A stretch of DNA of 64,000 nt from Pseudomonadota bacterium (GCA_021785795.1 JAJYEK010000002.1:1-64000), one strand, 5' to 3'. Counted from the first letter of the stretch, positions 8,488 to 17,511 are shown. Numbers and translations: made by a program. The notes: generated by a model not told the origin, from the letters alone.

Positions 8488-9641
8488 TAACCGGTGCGCG
8501 GCTCCCAGATGACCTTCTTCTGCCGCATTACGAACTTGACCACCGCGTGCGCGGATGCAATATTGAGCAGGGCGAAATAATACGCGAAGGTGCTGATCCT
8601 GTTCTGCGTCCGTCGACCTTCGAATATCCTGCCCGTCAACGCCAGAAGCCACAGGGCGGATTGAGCCCAGAAGAACCCCTCGAAAAAGACGCCGGGAGCG
8701 CCTCCCAGGAGGACAGCATTGGATACGAACAGTGCCACCAAGGGGAGGAAAGCGGCGTAACGCAGCGCCTTGTGGGAGAGGAGCTGCCAGGCATAGATTC
8801 CATGCTTCAAGGGATTGAAGAGCTCGCGGACGTCGAACATCGCCCAGAGGGCACGCAGTGCGACCCTGACCCGCATCGCATACTCATCGGTCCCGGATCG
8901 CAACGCATCCTCCGTCAGGATCGCCGACGGTTCGTAGACAGCCCGATATCCACGGGCCACGACGCTTAGCGGCAGCACGAAGTCCGGCAACTGGTCCGGA
9001 CGCATGCGGACGTACAGCGACTTGCGGACCGCATCGATTCCGCCGTCCACGCCCACCACGGATCCGAGCCGGCTTTCCTGCCTGCGGATGAAGTTTTCGT
9101 ACCTCATAAATGTCGTACAGCCATCCCCGATCGACGATCCATCCGGATTGCCATAGATCATCTTCCCCGTCACGTATCCCACCGCCGGATCCAGGAAATT
9201 GCGCACCAATTGCCGGATCGAGTCCGGACGATAGATCGAATTGGCATCGGAAAACACAATGATTTCCCCTCTGGCTTGTGGCACCGCCATGTTAAGCGCG
9301 CTGGTTTTTCCGGCGCGAGGGGTCTGCCTGAGCAGCTTCACTGACTGGGATTCGCCCGCGTAGCCCATCACCACCTCATCGGTACCGTCCGAAGAGCCGT
9401 CCGAAACCACGATGATTTCAAGCTTATCCCTGGGGTAATCCTGCGACAGCTTGTTCTCGATGGTGGCCCCGATGTGACGTTGTTCGTTATATGCCGCTAT
9501 CACAACGGTGACGTCGGGAACATAGTCACCCATTCGCACCGGTGCCGTGCGAAACCGCGCAAGGACATACGCCAGCGCCGGATATCCGGCGTAGACATAG
9601 ACAACGAGACCCGCTGCAATCCAGAAAATGCTCTCTGCCAT
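8487..9641 (-). CDS. Membrane glycosyltransferase family 2
   Basis: 384 residues from ATG 9641, with GAAGAAAG as ribosome binding site. One N-terminal membrane helix is followed by a GT-A domain: VTVVIAAYNEQRHIGATI, VVSDGSSDGTDEV and the acidic FSDANS metal site. Two or three membrane helices close the C-terminus. The architecture resembles the hyaluronan/poly-GlcNAc synthase-like GT2 proteins of exopolysaccharide loci. The QxxRW motif of processive synthases is not evident (RVALRALW is at its place), so transfer of a single sugar is more likely than polymer synthesis. Followed by a coupled GT4; preceded by a DUF3473-type deacetylase after about 190 bases. Confidence 0.85.
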   Translation of the reverse strand: MAESIFWIAAGLVVYVYAGYPALAYVLARFRTAPVRMGDYVPDVTVVIAAYNEQRHIGATIENKLSQDYPRDKLEIIVVSDGSSDGTDEVVMGYAGESQSVKLLRQTPRAGKTSALNMAVPQARGEIIVFSDANSIYRPDSIRQLVRNFLDPAVGYVTGKMIYGNPDGSSIGDGCTTFMRYENFIRRQESRLGSVVGVDGGIDAVRKSLYVRMRPDQLPDFVLPLSVVARGYRAVYEPSAILTEDALRSGTDEYAMRVRVALRALWAMFDVRELFNPLKHGIYAWQLLSHKALRYAAFLPLVALFVSNAVLLGGAPGVFFEGFFWAQSALWLLALTGRIFEGRRTQNRISTFAYYFALLNIASAHAVVKFVMRQKKVIWEPRTG

Positions 9642-9834
9642 ACTTTCTTCAGCCGTCGAAAACCGCGATCGCTTCCCATCCCGGCCGTGTCTTCCGGCCG
9701 TATCGGTGATCCGCCGGGCCCTTAGCGCCTCTCTATCCGGAAAATGGTCGTGTCGCCTCGATACAGCCGGAACAGCTCCCGGCTGCTGCAGATTTGCACA
9801 CGCCCGTGCGCGCCCATCTTCGGGCCGGATGCCG

Positions 9835-10749
9835 TCACTTTGCGACGGATCCCGTTCCGCAATCGACCGCGCCCCGCAACAGGCCGAGCCTCGCCAGGCC
9901 GTCTGAGACCGTGTCGAAACGAAAATCGGACAGCAGCCTGCACAGACGGCCCTCGCACTTGTCGATATTTGTGTAATGCCGGAATCTCGACAGACGCCCG
10001 GCCGGTATGCGCGGCTGAGCCGGGTCGATTTCCCAGGGATGCAGGTAGAATATGAACGGCCGGTCTTCCCGTCTGTTGATGGCCCCCAGGGCAGCACGCG
10101 ACAGCCAGTAAGGCATCAGGCGGAAATAGCCTCCGCCGCCAACTGGCAATCTGTACTTCAGAAGATTTACGGTCGACAGCGGCCATTCCGCGATCGACCC
10201 CCCATTAGGGGCGGATAGACGGTGCGGGAGCCTCTCGGCATCCGGTATGCCGTAGTTGTCGTGAATCACCGGGAAGATACTCGAATCGTACTCGAACCCC
10301 AGCTCCACCAGCACATCGAGCGCCCAGACCGACTGCCGCACAATCGAGTAGCTCGCTGCCCGGTATCCAATCACCGGCGCTCCCAGAATGTCTTCCAATA
10401 ACGCCTTGGCGCGTTCCGTTTCCTTGCGAAACACGTCGGGCGCCTGCTGATAGATCAGCCGATGCGAGTATCCGTGGCACGCGACTTCATGCCCGCGCGA
10501 CTGGATCTCCCGCACCAGACCAGGCCGCCTCTCCCCTTCCCATCCCAGGACGAAAAAGGTCGCACGTACGCCGAAGCGTTCGAAAATGTCGAGGAGCGTG
10601 CGCACGTTTGCCGTCACCCGGGATTCCCGACTGTCCCAGCTGGAGCGATCGATGCGGCCGGCGAATGCCTGAACGTGGAAATAATCCTCCACGTCGACGG
10701 ACATTGCGTTGCACGGTCCTGAAGAGTTCATGACGCTGGCACGAGCCAT
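9835..10749 (-). CDS. Polysaccharide deacetylase, DUF3473 (XrtA-system) type
   Basis: 304 residues from ATG 10749 (GGGA lies 8 bases upstream); ATG 10731 is an alternative. The opening SVDVEDYFHVQAFAG and the region HEVACHGYSHRLIY are the NodB motifs 1 and 2 in the form seen in the deacetylases of exosortase-A-associated exopolysaccharide loci. The C-terminal part FIFYLHPWEIDPAQPR is the DUF3473 signature. Expected to remove acetyl groups from amino sugars of the polymer. In known loci this gene sits beside the exosortase and FemAB-like genes; here neither the exosortase nor a PEP-CTERM substrate is found. Confidence 0.85.
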   Translation of the reverse strand: MARASVMNSSGPCNAMSVDVEDYFHVQAFAGRIDRSSWDSRESRVTANVRTLLDIFERFGVRATFFVLGWEGERRPGLVREIQSRGHEVACHGYSHRLIYQQAPDVFRKETERAKALLEDILGAPVIGYRAASYSIVRQSVWALDVLVELGFEYDSSIFPVIHDNYGIPDAERLPHRLSAPNGGSIAEWPLSTVNLLKYRLPVGGGGYFRLMPYWLSRAALGAINRREDRPFIFYLHPWEIDPAQPRIPAGRLSRFRHYTNIDKCEGRLCRLLSDFRFDTVSDGLARLGLLRGAVDCGTGSVAK

Positions 10750-11169
10750 CGCATTTTCCCGAAGCCACCTTGTAAATCTGCCGTGTCCGCCCTGCGCCAT
10801 TCCACGCTGAACAGCAGGCACGCTACCGCCTGCAAAGCAGCGCTTCGCATTGCAAGCAGGCAACCCACCGCGCCCAAAAAAGGGGCCTGCGGCTGCCTTG
10901 CGCTTTCAGCGCCGCCCTTGGCCGCCTTCCGAGGGCATCCCGTCACGCCGGACGCAGCGCCATCGCTCTGTTCCGCCACTCCAAGGCCGCAACGGCGCCG
11001 ACTTCCGCCGCATCCGGCCTGCCTCTCCATAGACCGGCACGCGGACGGTTCCGGAGCTCAGATCGACACGGACGGAAACTGGTCGGGACTGACGCACCTG
11101 AACCAGCCGCTTCCGTGTGCCGCGCGGACCCGACAGCAATGCTCGTGGCGACCTGGAATTCCACGGGGA
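10750..11169. other. 420-base gene-free stretch
   Basis: Between the beta-barrel gene and the deacetylase, both minus strand. Neither strand has an open frame with credible composition or homology. The stretch is GC-rich with a short GCCC-A6-GGGC stem near 10868-10882. It may hold an untranslated leader for the deacetylase unit. No promoter of good quality was recognised. Confidence 0.45.
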
Positions 11170-12525
11170 CTATGGTACGGACAGCCAGGGTACGCTGGCA
11201 TAGAATATGGTGAACAGGATGCGGTTGTCGGCGTATGATTCCCCCGGAGCGGTACTGGTCTGCACCGTCCGGCTCACCTCGATGGCTGCCGAAACGCGGG
11301 GTGAGAGATAGTACTGCACCCGCATGCCTCCCGTGCGGTCACGGTCGGTGCGCAACGGAACGAGCGCGGGAAACCTGTTGCGCACATAGTCCGCATACGC
11401 GGTCACTGAAAAAGTCGTGCCGCCGAAGTAGCTGCCCTCGACATGCCCCCCCTCCTGCTGCGTGGAGAGGGAAGGGACGGACTCATAGTCCGAATCACTG
11501 TGAAACGCGCTGACGCCTCCGCCTAGCTCCCCTACACGCACGGCGTAATATCCGTCTATCTGTTTCAGATAAAACGTGCTGCCGTTCGCTACATAGGTCA
11601 TCGGAACCGTCGGCGTCGGGACTGTGCCGAACGAGGGAGCGGCGGCTTGCGCCATGATCTGCGCACCCGGAGTCGAATATTCCGCCTGGTAGTTCAACCC
11701 AGTCTTGGAGTTCGATGTCGGCAAATACCGCCACTCCGCCTCCAGCACCGGCCTGTTGCGGGCGGCACCCAGCACGGGGTTGTAGCGCGTACTGCCCGCC
11801 TCGAGTCTCAGGCGCGAGCTCGGGTCGCGACGCTCGATCCCCGCAGTAACCATTTGCAGCCCGTAGTCGACATTGTTCACTTCGTCGCGAAAATGCACTG
11901 TCGAGCCGAAATATCCGAACGACAGCCTGGTAGTCGTCGACAGATCATGCAGCCAGTCGACGTAACCCCCATAACTCTGGTTGTCCGTCGGCTGTCCCTG
12001 AGCCACGTAATTGCCGTACCTTGCGCCCAGAACGAAGGTGTCGATTCCCTCCCGTAGAGAAAGACTGGGTCCGGTGCTGAATGCATTGACGCCGACGACA
12101 TTACCGGGAGTTCCCGGGACCGTCAGTGTCGGTTGCAGTTCCCGGTATTGATCGTCTGCAGCCCAGGTGAGACTTCTGTGAAAGAAACCGAGGAGGCCCG
12201 TCGCATCAGCGTAATACAGGGGTCCGTTCGGATAGACGTTGTCCCAGTAATTGTTGTACTGTCCGAACGCTACGATGTTTGTTGACAAGTCCGACCCGCT
12301 CTGGCGGTATCCAAGACCCAACAGAGGGCTATTTACGGAATCCGGCCGCGGGTCAGAAGAGGAAAGCGTAAGGTTCGAGTCACGCTCGAAGCTGTATCCG
12401 ATGCCGTAGCCTGCCTCTGCCGCACGCGCGCTGCGTGTTGCGCCAAATCCGCAAACGGCGGCGCAGCTCACGGCCACCGACCCCCAACAAACCAATCTCA
12501 GGGCCCGGCGGGACATCCGGGTCAC
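11170..12525 (-). CDS. Outer-membrane beta-barrel protein of the exopolysaccharide locus
   Basis: 451 residues starting at GTG 12525, overlapping the kinase-like gene stop by 4 bases (GTGA). A cleavable signal peptide is visible (RR near the start, hydrophobic stretch to about residue 33, then ATRSARAAEAG). The mature part is an alternating aromatic/polar beta-strand pattern with many Tyr, Asn and Gly and no helices: for example YFGSTVHFRDEVNNV and LEAGSTRYNP. This matches the EpsL/TIGR03016-like large barrels encoded next to Wza and Wzc homologues. It may form or assist the outer-membrane exit path. The last residues (FYASVPWLSVP) do not end in the usual terminal Phe/Trp. Confidence 0.75.
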   Translation of the reverse strand: MTRMSRRALRLVCWGSVAVSCAAVCGFGATRSARAAEAGYGIGYSFERDSNLTLSSSDPRPDSVNSPLLGLGYRQSGSDLSTNIVAFGQYNNYWDNVYPNGPLYYADATGLLGFFHRSLTWAADDQYRELQPTLTVPGTPGNVVGVNAFSTGPSLSLREGIDTFVLGARYGNYVAQGQPTDNQSYGGYVDWLHDLSTTTRLSFGYFGSTVHFRDEVNNVDYGLQMVTAGIERRDPSSRLRLEAGSTRYNPVLGAARNRPVLEAEWRYLPTSNSKTGLNYQAEYSTPGAQIMAQAAAPSFGTVPTPTVPMTYVANGSTFYLKQIDGYYAVRVGELGGGVSAFHSDSDYESVPSLSTQQEGGHVEGSYFGGTTFSVTAYADYVRNRFPALVPLRTDRDRTGGMRVQYYLSPRVSAAIEVSRTVQTSTAPGESYADNRILFTIFYASVPWLSVP

Positions 12526-13466
12526 GTCGTTTCGCCGTCCGCTGACGCGGACAGCCCGCGCTTTGCACGCCGCAAACCCAGCGCATCTCGTAACATTTGG
12601 CGCCAGTCAAGCGGAGGAAGGTCGGGCTTGTTGTTGAAGACGAACCCGAGAAACTTCTTGCGGTCGATCACCTTCACCGCGTTCACTGCCTGCGCTTCGG
12701 TCACCTTGCCGTAGGGCAACACGACCGCCGCAAAATCGCACAATTCCGCAAGAATATGCGCGTCGGCGGATTCCGTCAGAGGTGGCGCATCGATGATGAT
12801 GAATCGATCAGAAAAACGCTCCGCCAGGTCGTGCAGCATAGCCTTCATGCCCGCCGAGCTGAAATGCTCGGCCGGTCCGTCCCCGCCCCTTCCAAGCGGT
12901 ATGACCCTCAGGCGCGGGATGCCGACCGGATGGATGATCTTCGACAGGCCGATTTCGGGGTTTTCAAGATAGTCCGCAAGCCCGAGCGGATCCTGTCCGC
13001 GCACAAGGCGGTAAACCCACGGATGGTGCACGCTGCAATCTACCAGCAGTGCGGTCTTGCTGGGATCACGCGCGAACGCCGCCGCCAGGTTGGTCGCGAC
13101 ATAGCTGCTCCCGCATTCCCTGGACAGACCGCTCACCATGACACAACAGCTGCGTCCGTTGGTGTGCTGGACGATCTTCGTCCGCAGCTCCCGGAACGCC
13201 TTCACGACGCTGTCTTCTTCCCTCAGCCCGTGAATGATGCCCAGATTCGCGAGGCTCTGGATCGTCAACGGGTCTACTTCGTTCATGCGGGCAATGTCCC
13301 CGCGCGCCTGCTGCAACTCACCGCGATGCGCGACCACCGATATGGGCTGCCCGTCGCTGCCTTGACGGCTCTCCCGCGACAGGGATTCCCCCGGCACCAT
13401 GCCTTCCTGAGGCTTGCGCTGCGCCTTTTGCAGCGCCTGCTCGATCTTGCTCCTGATCTTGCTCAT
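12522..13466 (-). CDS. BY-kinase-like ATPase of exopolysaccharide export, degenerate active site
   Basis: 314 residues from ATG 13466, overlapping the chain-length gene by ATGA. The fold and surroundings are those of the cytoplasmic tyrosine autokinase (CpsD/Wzc-C, EpsG) that controls polymer length. The catalytic motifs are altered: the Walker A equivalent is SRECGSSYVATN (residues 115-126), with Ser where the invariant Lys should be; Walker A-prime is ALLVDCS (139-145), lacking the second Asp; Walker B FIIIDAP (222-228) is intact. The C-terminal tail has no tyrosine after Tyr252, so there is no Tyr cluster. It probably cannot act as a normal autokinase and may be a structural or regulatory partner of the chain-length protein. 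Confidence 0.8.
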   Translation of the reverse strand: MSKIRSKIEQALQKAQRKPQEGMVPGESLSRESRQGSDGQPISVVAHRGELQQARGDIARMNEVDPLTIQSLANLGIIHGLREEDSVVKAFRELRTKIVQHTNGRSCCVMVSGLSRECGSSYVATNLAAAFARDPSKTALLVDCSVHHPWVYRLVRGQDPLGLADYLENPEIGLSKIIHPVGIPRLRVIPLGRGGDGPAEHFSSAGMKAMLHDLAERFSDRFIIIDAPPLTESADAHILAELCDFAAVVLPYGKVTEAQAVNAVKVIDRKKFLGFVFNNKPDLPPLDWRQMLRDALGLRRAKRGLSASADGETT

Positions 13467-15007
13467 CGGTAGAGCACCAGCAGAAGATGAAGCACTCCAG
13501 CGAGACCCACCACCACAATCGTAAACGCGATCACCCAGACGTAGCGAATAAGCTCGCGCCGCACCGACACCAGGGCTACCGGAGTCCATGCATGGGGAAC
13601 CGTCGCCAGCACCGGTAGCTTGGTCTGCGCCCCGAAAACTTCCGGAACACGCACCCTGGGCCGCAGCTGCAGGCCCGCATATAGCAGACCGAGGGGCAAC
13701 GCAATGCCCAGACTGATGCCGCCAAGCATGAACTGGATGAACCGGGGTCCGGTCGGCTCCAGTGGCAGGGTGGCCGGATTCTGGATCCTGAATGTCGGAC
13801 CCTCTTTCTTCAGGTTCAAATTCATCGAGATACGGGCCTCCTCGCGGCGGCGTACCAGACTCTGATATATGCCGTGGTAAACGTTGTAATCACGCGTCAG
13901 CTCCGCCAGGGTTGCATCGCTTCCCTGAATCCGCTTGCCCTGGGCCTCCTCTGCCGCGAACTCCTGTTTCGTATCGGCTAAGCGGACCTTAAGCATGTCC
14001 ACCCGGGTCTGCGCCTTGGACAGATTGTCCCGGAGACGGACATACACCGGATTTGCCGTCGCGATCCCGCCGCTTGTCCGCGCACCCTGATTACTGCGCG
14101 TGGCAGCCTCCCGCTGTTCCGACGCGAGCGCCTCCTTGAGATCCCGGATCTGGTTCCTGATGCTGACGATATCCGGATACTTGTCGTGATAGCTCAGGCG
14201 CAGCGTGGCCAGGCGCTGCTCCAGTTCTGCGATGCGCTGCAGATAAAGCCCTTCGCGCGACATCGTCACCACCGAGCTTGCCTCGCCGGAAAGCTGCTGC
14301 TCGAGCGAACGCTCAGCCGCCTTGGCCTGCTGCAGTTCCTGCGTGGTCTTCTCGATCCGGTCCTGCAGCACCTGAAGGCGGCTGGTCACGTCGCCTCCTG
14401 TTCCCGGGGCCGCGTCGATGTTCGCCGCGCGGAAGGCCTGCAGCCGGCGGTCTGCGTCGCTCAGCTTCTTGTGATAGTACTTGGCCTCGGCATCGATGAA
14501 ATCGAATGCCTGCTGGCTCTCCTCGATCTTGGATGCAGCGCTCTCCGTGATGAACAGCTTCGCAAGATCGCGGGTGACCAGGTAGGCACGCTGCGCGTTT
14601 TCGTCGCGGTATTGAATCTGGATCAGATTGTGCCCCACGTCGCTAACCTTGGTTTGGGCACGCAGTCCATCGGCGATACGTTGCTCCGCGAGCGGGCTCG
14701 TCCCATGCCTGAGCAAGCCCACATCCTTCATGACGGCATGGATGGTTTTATGGCTGAATATTAGCTGCTGTGCGATCCTTGCCCGATCGGTAATGCTGGT
14801 CGGCACCGCAGTGCCCTGCATCAGCGGTTGAATGATGCTTCTGTCCTGGACCAAAATACTCGTCTTTGCGACGTAGTACGCCGGCCACAGGAGTCCCACC
14901 AGGACGACCAGGAGGGCGGTGCCGGCGAACATGCCGACCACGAGCTTGCGATGCAGGAAGGCCTCACGGGCAAGGAGTCGCACAAGCTGTTCGAGAGACA
15001 AGTTCAT
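13463..15007 (-). CDS. Polysaccharide chain-length determinant (Wzz/GumC family)
   Basis: 514 residues. A membrane helix at about 22-45 is followed by a Wzz domain (YYVAKTSILVQDRSII) and a long periplasmic coiled coil (about 170-310) with the YHDKYPDIVSIRNQI motif seen in GumC/EpsF proteins. Two more hydrophobic segments lie at about 425-447 and 490-510. It should form the periplasmic and inner-membrane part of the export complex with Wza and set polymer length. The separate kinase-like partner is encoded next, overlapping by 4 bases. The GumC/EpsF type is common in exosortase-A loci. Confidence 0.87.
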   Translation of the reverse strand: MNLSLEQLVRLLAREAFLHRKLVVGMFAGTALLVVLVGLLWPAYYVAKTSILVQDRSIIQPLMQGTAVPTSITDRARIAQQLIFSHKTIHAVMKDVGLLRHGTSPLAEQRIADGLRAQTKVSDVGHNLIQIQYRDENAQRAYLVTRDLAKLFITESAASKIEESQQAFDFIDAEAKYYHKKLSDADRRLQAFRAANIDAAPGTGGDVTSRLQVLQDRIEKTTQELQQAKAAERSLEQQLSGEASSVVTMSREGLYLQRIAELEQRLATLRLSYHDKYPDIVSIRNQIRDLKEALASEQREAATRSNQGARTSGGIATANPVYVRLRDNLSKAQTRVDMLKVRLADTKQEFAAEEAQGKRIQGSDATLAELTRDYNVYHGIYQSLVRRREEARISMNLNLKKEGPTFRIQNPATLPLEPTGPRFIQFMLGGISLGIALPLGLLYAGLQLRPRVRVPEVFGAQTKLPVLATVPHAWTPVALVSVRRELIRYVWVIAFTIVVVGLAGVLHLLLVLYR

Positions 15008-15056
15008 GTCGGCTTCAACTCAGCTGCAAATACGGCCCCGTCGGCACCGTACCGGC

Positions 15057-15689
15057 CTAGAACAGGCGCTCCGGCACAGTAATCACGTCCCCTGGCTGGA
15101 GCAGCATGTTGCTTTGTAGATCGCCCCTTTTCAGGATGTCACCCAGATCTATGTGGAAGGTCTCGACCTTTTCGCCGTCGCGGCGGTAGAGCTTCGTTCC
15201 GTCGGGCGACGCAAAGCTGTTGGTCCCTCCGGCTTCGAGAACCGCATCAAGCACAGTCATGCCGGGCCGGTACGGAATGGTGATGGGCTTGTTGACTGCA
15301 CCCGTCACACGGATACGTGACAGAAACTCGTTGCTACGCAGTTTGACGACGATAACCGTAACGTTCGGATCGCGAATATAAGCGGAGAGGTCTGTGCGGA
15401 TTTCCCTTGCCACGGCCATCGGCGTCTTGCCGCCCGCCTGGACATCGCCCACAAGCGGCACCGTGATCTTGCCGTCGGGTCTTACTGGTTCGCGCACGGA
15501 CAAGTCGGGGTTTTTCCAGACATCTATCTGCAGGACGTCGTCGACGCCGATCCTGTAGGTACCCTGGACGGACGTGATCACCGGTCTCTCAAATCCTGCC
15601 GGACTTGCCGCAACCGACGGCGAATGCGTCGCGCAGGACGCGAGTCCGACCGCGAACACCAGAACCAGCAACCAGCGCATTGCGTTCAT
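15057..15689 (-). CDS. Polysaccharide export outer-membrane lipoprotein (Wza-like)
   Basis: 210 residues from ATG 15689, with AGAGG six bases upstream; a GTG directly before it at 15692 is the alternative. The signal peptide ends in a lipobox (VGLASC), so the mature protein is a lipoprotein anchored at Cys near residue 20. Then comes a Poly_export domain (YRIGVDDVLQIDVWKN with RPDGKITVPLVGDV) and an SLBB domain (IRVTGAVNKPITIPYRPGMTVLDA). The protein is short, as in the EpsE type, and lacks the long C-terminal helix of E. coli Wza. First gene of the wza-chain-length-kinase-barrel unit, with its own promoter about 370 bases upstream. Confidence 0.9.
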   Translation of the reverse strand: MNAMRWLLVLVFAVGLASCATHSPSVAASPAGFERPVITSVQGTYRIGVDDVLQIDVWKNPDLSVREPVRPDGKITVPLVGDVQAGGKTPMAVAREIRTDLSAYIRDPNVTVIVVKLRSNEFLSRIRVTGAVNKPITIPYRPGMTVLDAVLEAGGTNSFASPDGTKLYRRDGEKVETFHIDLGDILKRGDLQSNMLLQPGDVITVPERLF

Positions 15690-15830
15690 CACAGGCCTCT
15701 TATGGCTGAGTGTTCCACTCCGCGACTGCAGCGGCGAGCGGTCTCGCCCTGCCGGGCATGCACATGCCCCACAACCGAGACGGCTTCCGCACGCAGACAG
15801 AAGTAGCGCCGGACGAAGAGACCGGGATCT

Positions 15831-15953
15831 TCAGAGACATAAGAGGAGCGGGAACGGCAACACCGTATACCATCCCTGCCGCCACGAGCGGCTGGCAGCG
15901 GTGACCGGCAGCAGAAGCGCCGTCGTCGCACGCAGTGGCGTGCTTACCGCCAC
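15831..15953 (-). CDS. Possible 40-residue leader peptide upstream of wza
   Basis: A GTG at 15953 has GGGGAGG five bases upstream and opens a 40-codon frame ending in TGA. The product is hydrophobic and Leu/Thr-rich with a Leu-rich end (FPLLLCL). It lies inside the long wza leader. No family was recognised. It could be a translated leader or chance; only the ribosome binding site favours it. Confidence 0.2.
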   Translation of the reverse strand: MAVSTPLRATTALLLPVTAASRSWRQGWYTVLPFPLLLCL

Positions 15954-16069
15954 GATCGCCTCCCCAGGCAACCTTGGAACCACCCCTCTTTCGCCCTGTA
16001 TTCGGGTCTCTGTGTCATAGCTTCTTGTTCTTGCCTTTCCAAGGCGAATTTTCCCATTTATTTAAATAC

Positions 16070-16099
16070 ATTTTAACAGCGGGGACCGTTCAGGCGCAA
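16070..16099 (-). promoter_or_regulatory. Predicted sigma-70 promoter of the wza operon
   Basis: On the minus strand the -35 element TTGCGC (16094-16099) and the -10 element TAAAAT (16070-16075) are separated by 18 bases, and the sequence downstream is very AT-rich. Transcription would start near 16063 and give a leader of about 370 bases before wza. Assigned by motif only. Confidence 0.45.
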
Positions 16100-16249
16100 C
16101 TTGATGCGATCCCGGAAAATTGCTGTTGAAATCCCAACATGTAGGGCGCCCGCAGCCGAATTTCGGTCGTATTACCATGTTGTGGAGCGCACCCAGGCGT
16201 TGCGCTACGCACGGACCCGATATCGGTGAATACCTCGCGCGTGGCCCGA

Positions 16250-17476
16250 TCATTGACCATCCTCTGGTGAGGACCGGGACTCCGGCTGGGACCGGGATCC
16301 GACGGCACCAGGCTTCGGCACCGGGCGATGCACCAGGCCTTTCATGCCGACCCAGACCCTCTTGGCGGCCGCATGCAGCGCCGGATGGCGGCGCAGAGTC
16401 TCCCTGCTTCTATCCACAAATGTGCCGGCTGCATATCGCGCCATCGCAACGGGCGTCCGGTTGTACAGCCGCACACGGAGCAGCGGCTGGGCGGTTTGCG
16501 TCCACTCCTCCTTCCAAGCATCGCGCGCGCCCAGAAGATCGTAGGTCCGATGTGATCCCTTATGGAAGAGCCCACGCAGCACGCTCTTGCGCAATACCCG
16601 GCCCGGAGAATTCTTTGCGTAGGCAGGATTGTAACCCGTCTTCAGGACATTGAACGTCTCCCGGTACGGGAGACAGTAGTCAAAAGCAATCCTTGCTCCG
16701 TTGAGGCTGAGGAAATAAAGCCGGAAATTGTCGCGCGCACCCATTGCCCGCGCCAGATCCAGATAGAAGCTCGCCGCAGCGGAAGTCCTGTTTATTGCAG
16801 AACCTGCCGCGCCCTTCCAGCTCGATTCTTCGATCTCGAAGGCTTCGATCACGGCCTGTTCCGCTCCTGCGCCGCCCGCGATTTCGATCAGGTCGACTGA
16901 TCCCTCCTTTTGCATCCGCCGCTCGAAATAATCCCAGTTCTTTCTGACTTTGCCGTTCCGCGCGCCCAGGTAATCCTCCCATGTCCCGGCGATTTCCACA
17001 TACGGACTTTCCATCTGAATCTCATCACGCATTCCGAACGCAACCTTTCCGCACGCTCGCTTGATGAACGGAATGCTGTCCGAACTGGCGGGCAGATGGG
17101 TCAGCTCCATCAAATCCCAGCCGCCATGCCGCGAGAGATGCCCCAGCATCGCCTCCAAGACATCGCTGCCACCTTCTTTCGGGAGAACAGGGCTGTACTT
17201 GCAGGTATGGGCGTTGGACATCGACCGCAGAACCGACTGCGTCCAGGGACCGATCCGGCGCCGTTCACGTAGAAGCGGCATGATCCCTCGGATGGCGTCC
17301 GCTTCCCGCGCGATGACGACACACAGGGAACCGGCTGGCGCAAAATTCCTGGCCCAGGCATAAAACCACTCGTAACTGAGAAAGATCGAATCGAAACCCG
17401 ACGATTCGACCGCCCTGTTCCAGGCTGCCTGCAATGGGGCAAGCTGTTCCAGCTCCCGTATGACTTCGATTTCCAC
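16250..17476 (-). CDS. GNAT acyltransferase, CelD/BcsL-like (FemAB-related)
   Basis: 408 residues from GTG 17476. The N-terminus (RELEQLAPLQAAWN, then FLSYEWFYAWARNF) and the C-terminal GNAT half (FRLYFLSLNGARIAFDYCLPY, YNPAYAKNSPGRVL) match the CelD/BcsL-like proteins grouped with cellulose and exopolysaccharide genes. Family members are thought to transfer acyl or aminoacyl groups, but direct biochemistry is scarce. In this position exosortase-A loci usually carry a FemAB-like protein, so it may fill the same place. It follows the GT4 at 17512-18747 after 35 bases. Confidence 0.75.
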   Translation of the reverse strand: MEIEVIRELEQLAPLQAAWNRAVESSGFDSIFLSYEWFYAWARNFAPAGSLCVVIAREADAIRGIMPLLRERRRIGPWTQSVLRSMSNAHTCKYSPVLPKEGGSDVLEAMLGHLSRHGGWDLMELTHLPASSDSIPFIKRACGKVAFGMRDEIQMESPYVEIAGTWEDYLGARNGKVRKNWDYFERRMQKEGSVDLIEIAGGAGAEQAVIEAFEIEESSWKGAAGSAINRTSAAASFYLDLARAMGARDNFRLYFLSLNGARIAFDYCLPYRETFNVLKTGYNPAYAKNSPGRVLRKSVLRGLFHKGSHRTYDLLGARDAWKEEWTQTAQPLLRVRLYNRTPVAMARYAAGTFVDRSRETLRRHPALHAAAKRVWVGMKGLVHRPVPKPGAVGSRSQPESRSSPEDGQ

Positions 17477-17511
17477 GTCCGACCCCGCCCCGCGCTACGC
17501 GGATACCGCGT

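Larger units (their letters stand above)
15690..16249. other. 560-base leader and promoter region before wza
   Basis: No long gene. The AT-rich part at about 16020-16080, unusual for this locus, carries a sigma-70-like promoter for the minus strand (16070-16099). The 370-base leader that follows has a short open frame with a strong ribosome binding site at 15831-15953. A small stem (GCCTT-TCC-AAGGC) lies around 16033-16045. The length of the leader suggests post-initiation control, which is an inference. Confidence 0.55.

Noticed and set aside
10738..10754. CTGGCACGA resembling a sigma-54 -24 element on the plus strand
   Set aside because: The -12 GC is displaced by one base and the site lies inside a minus-strand gene.
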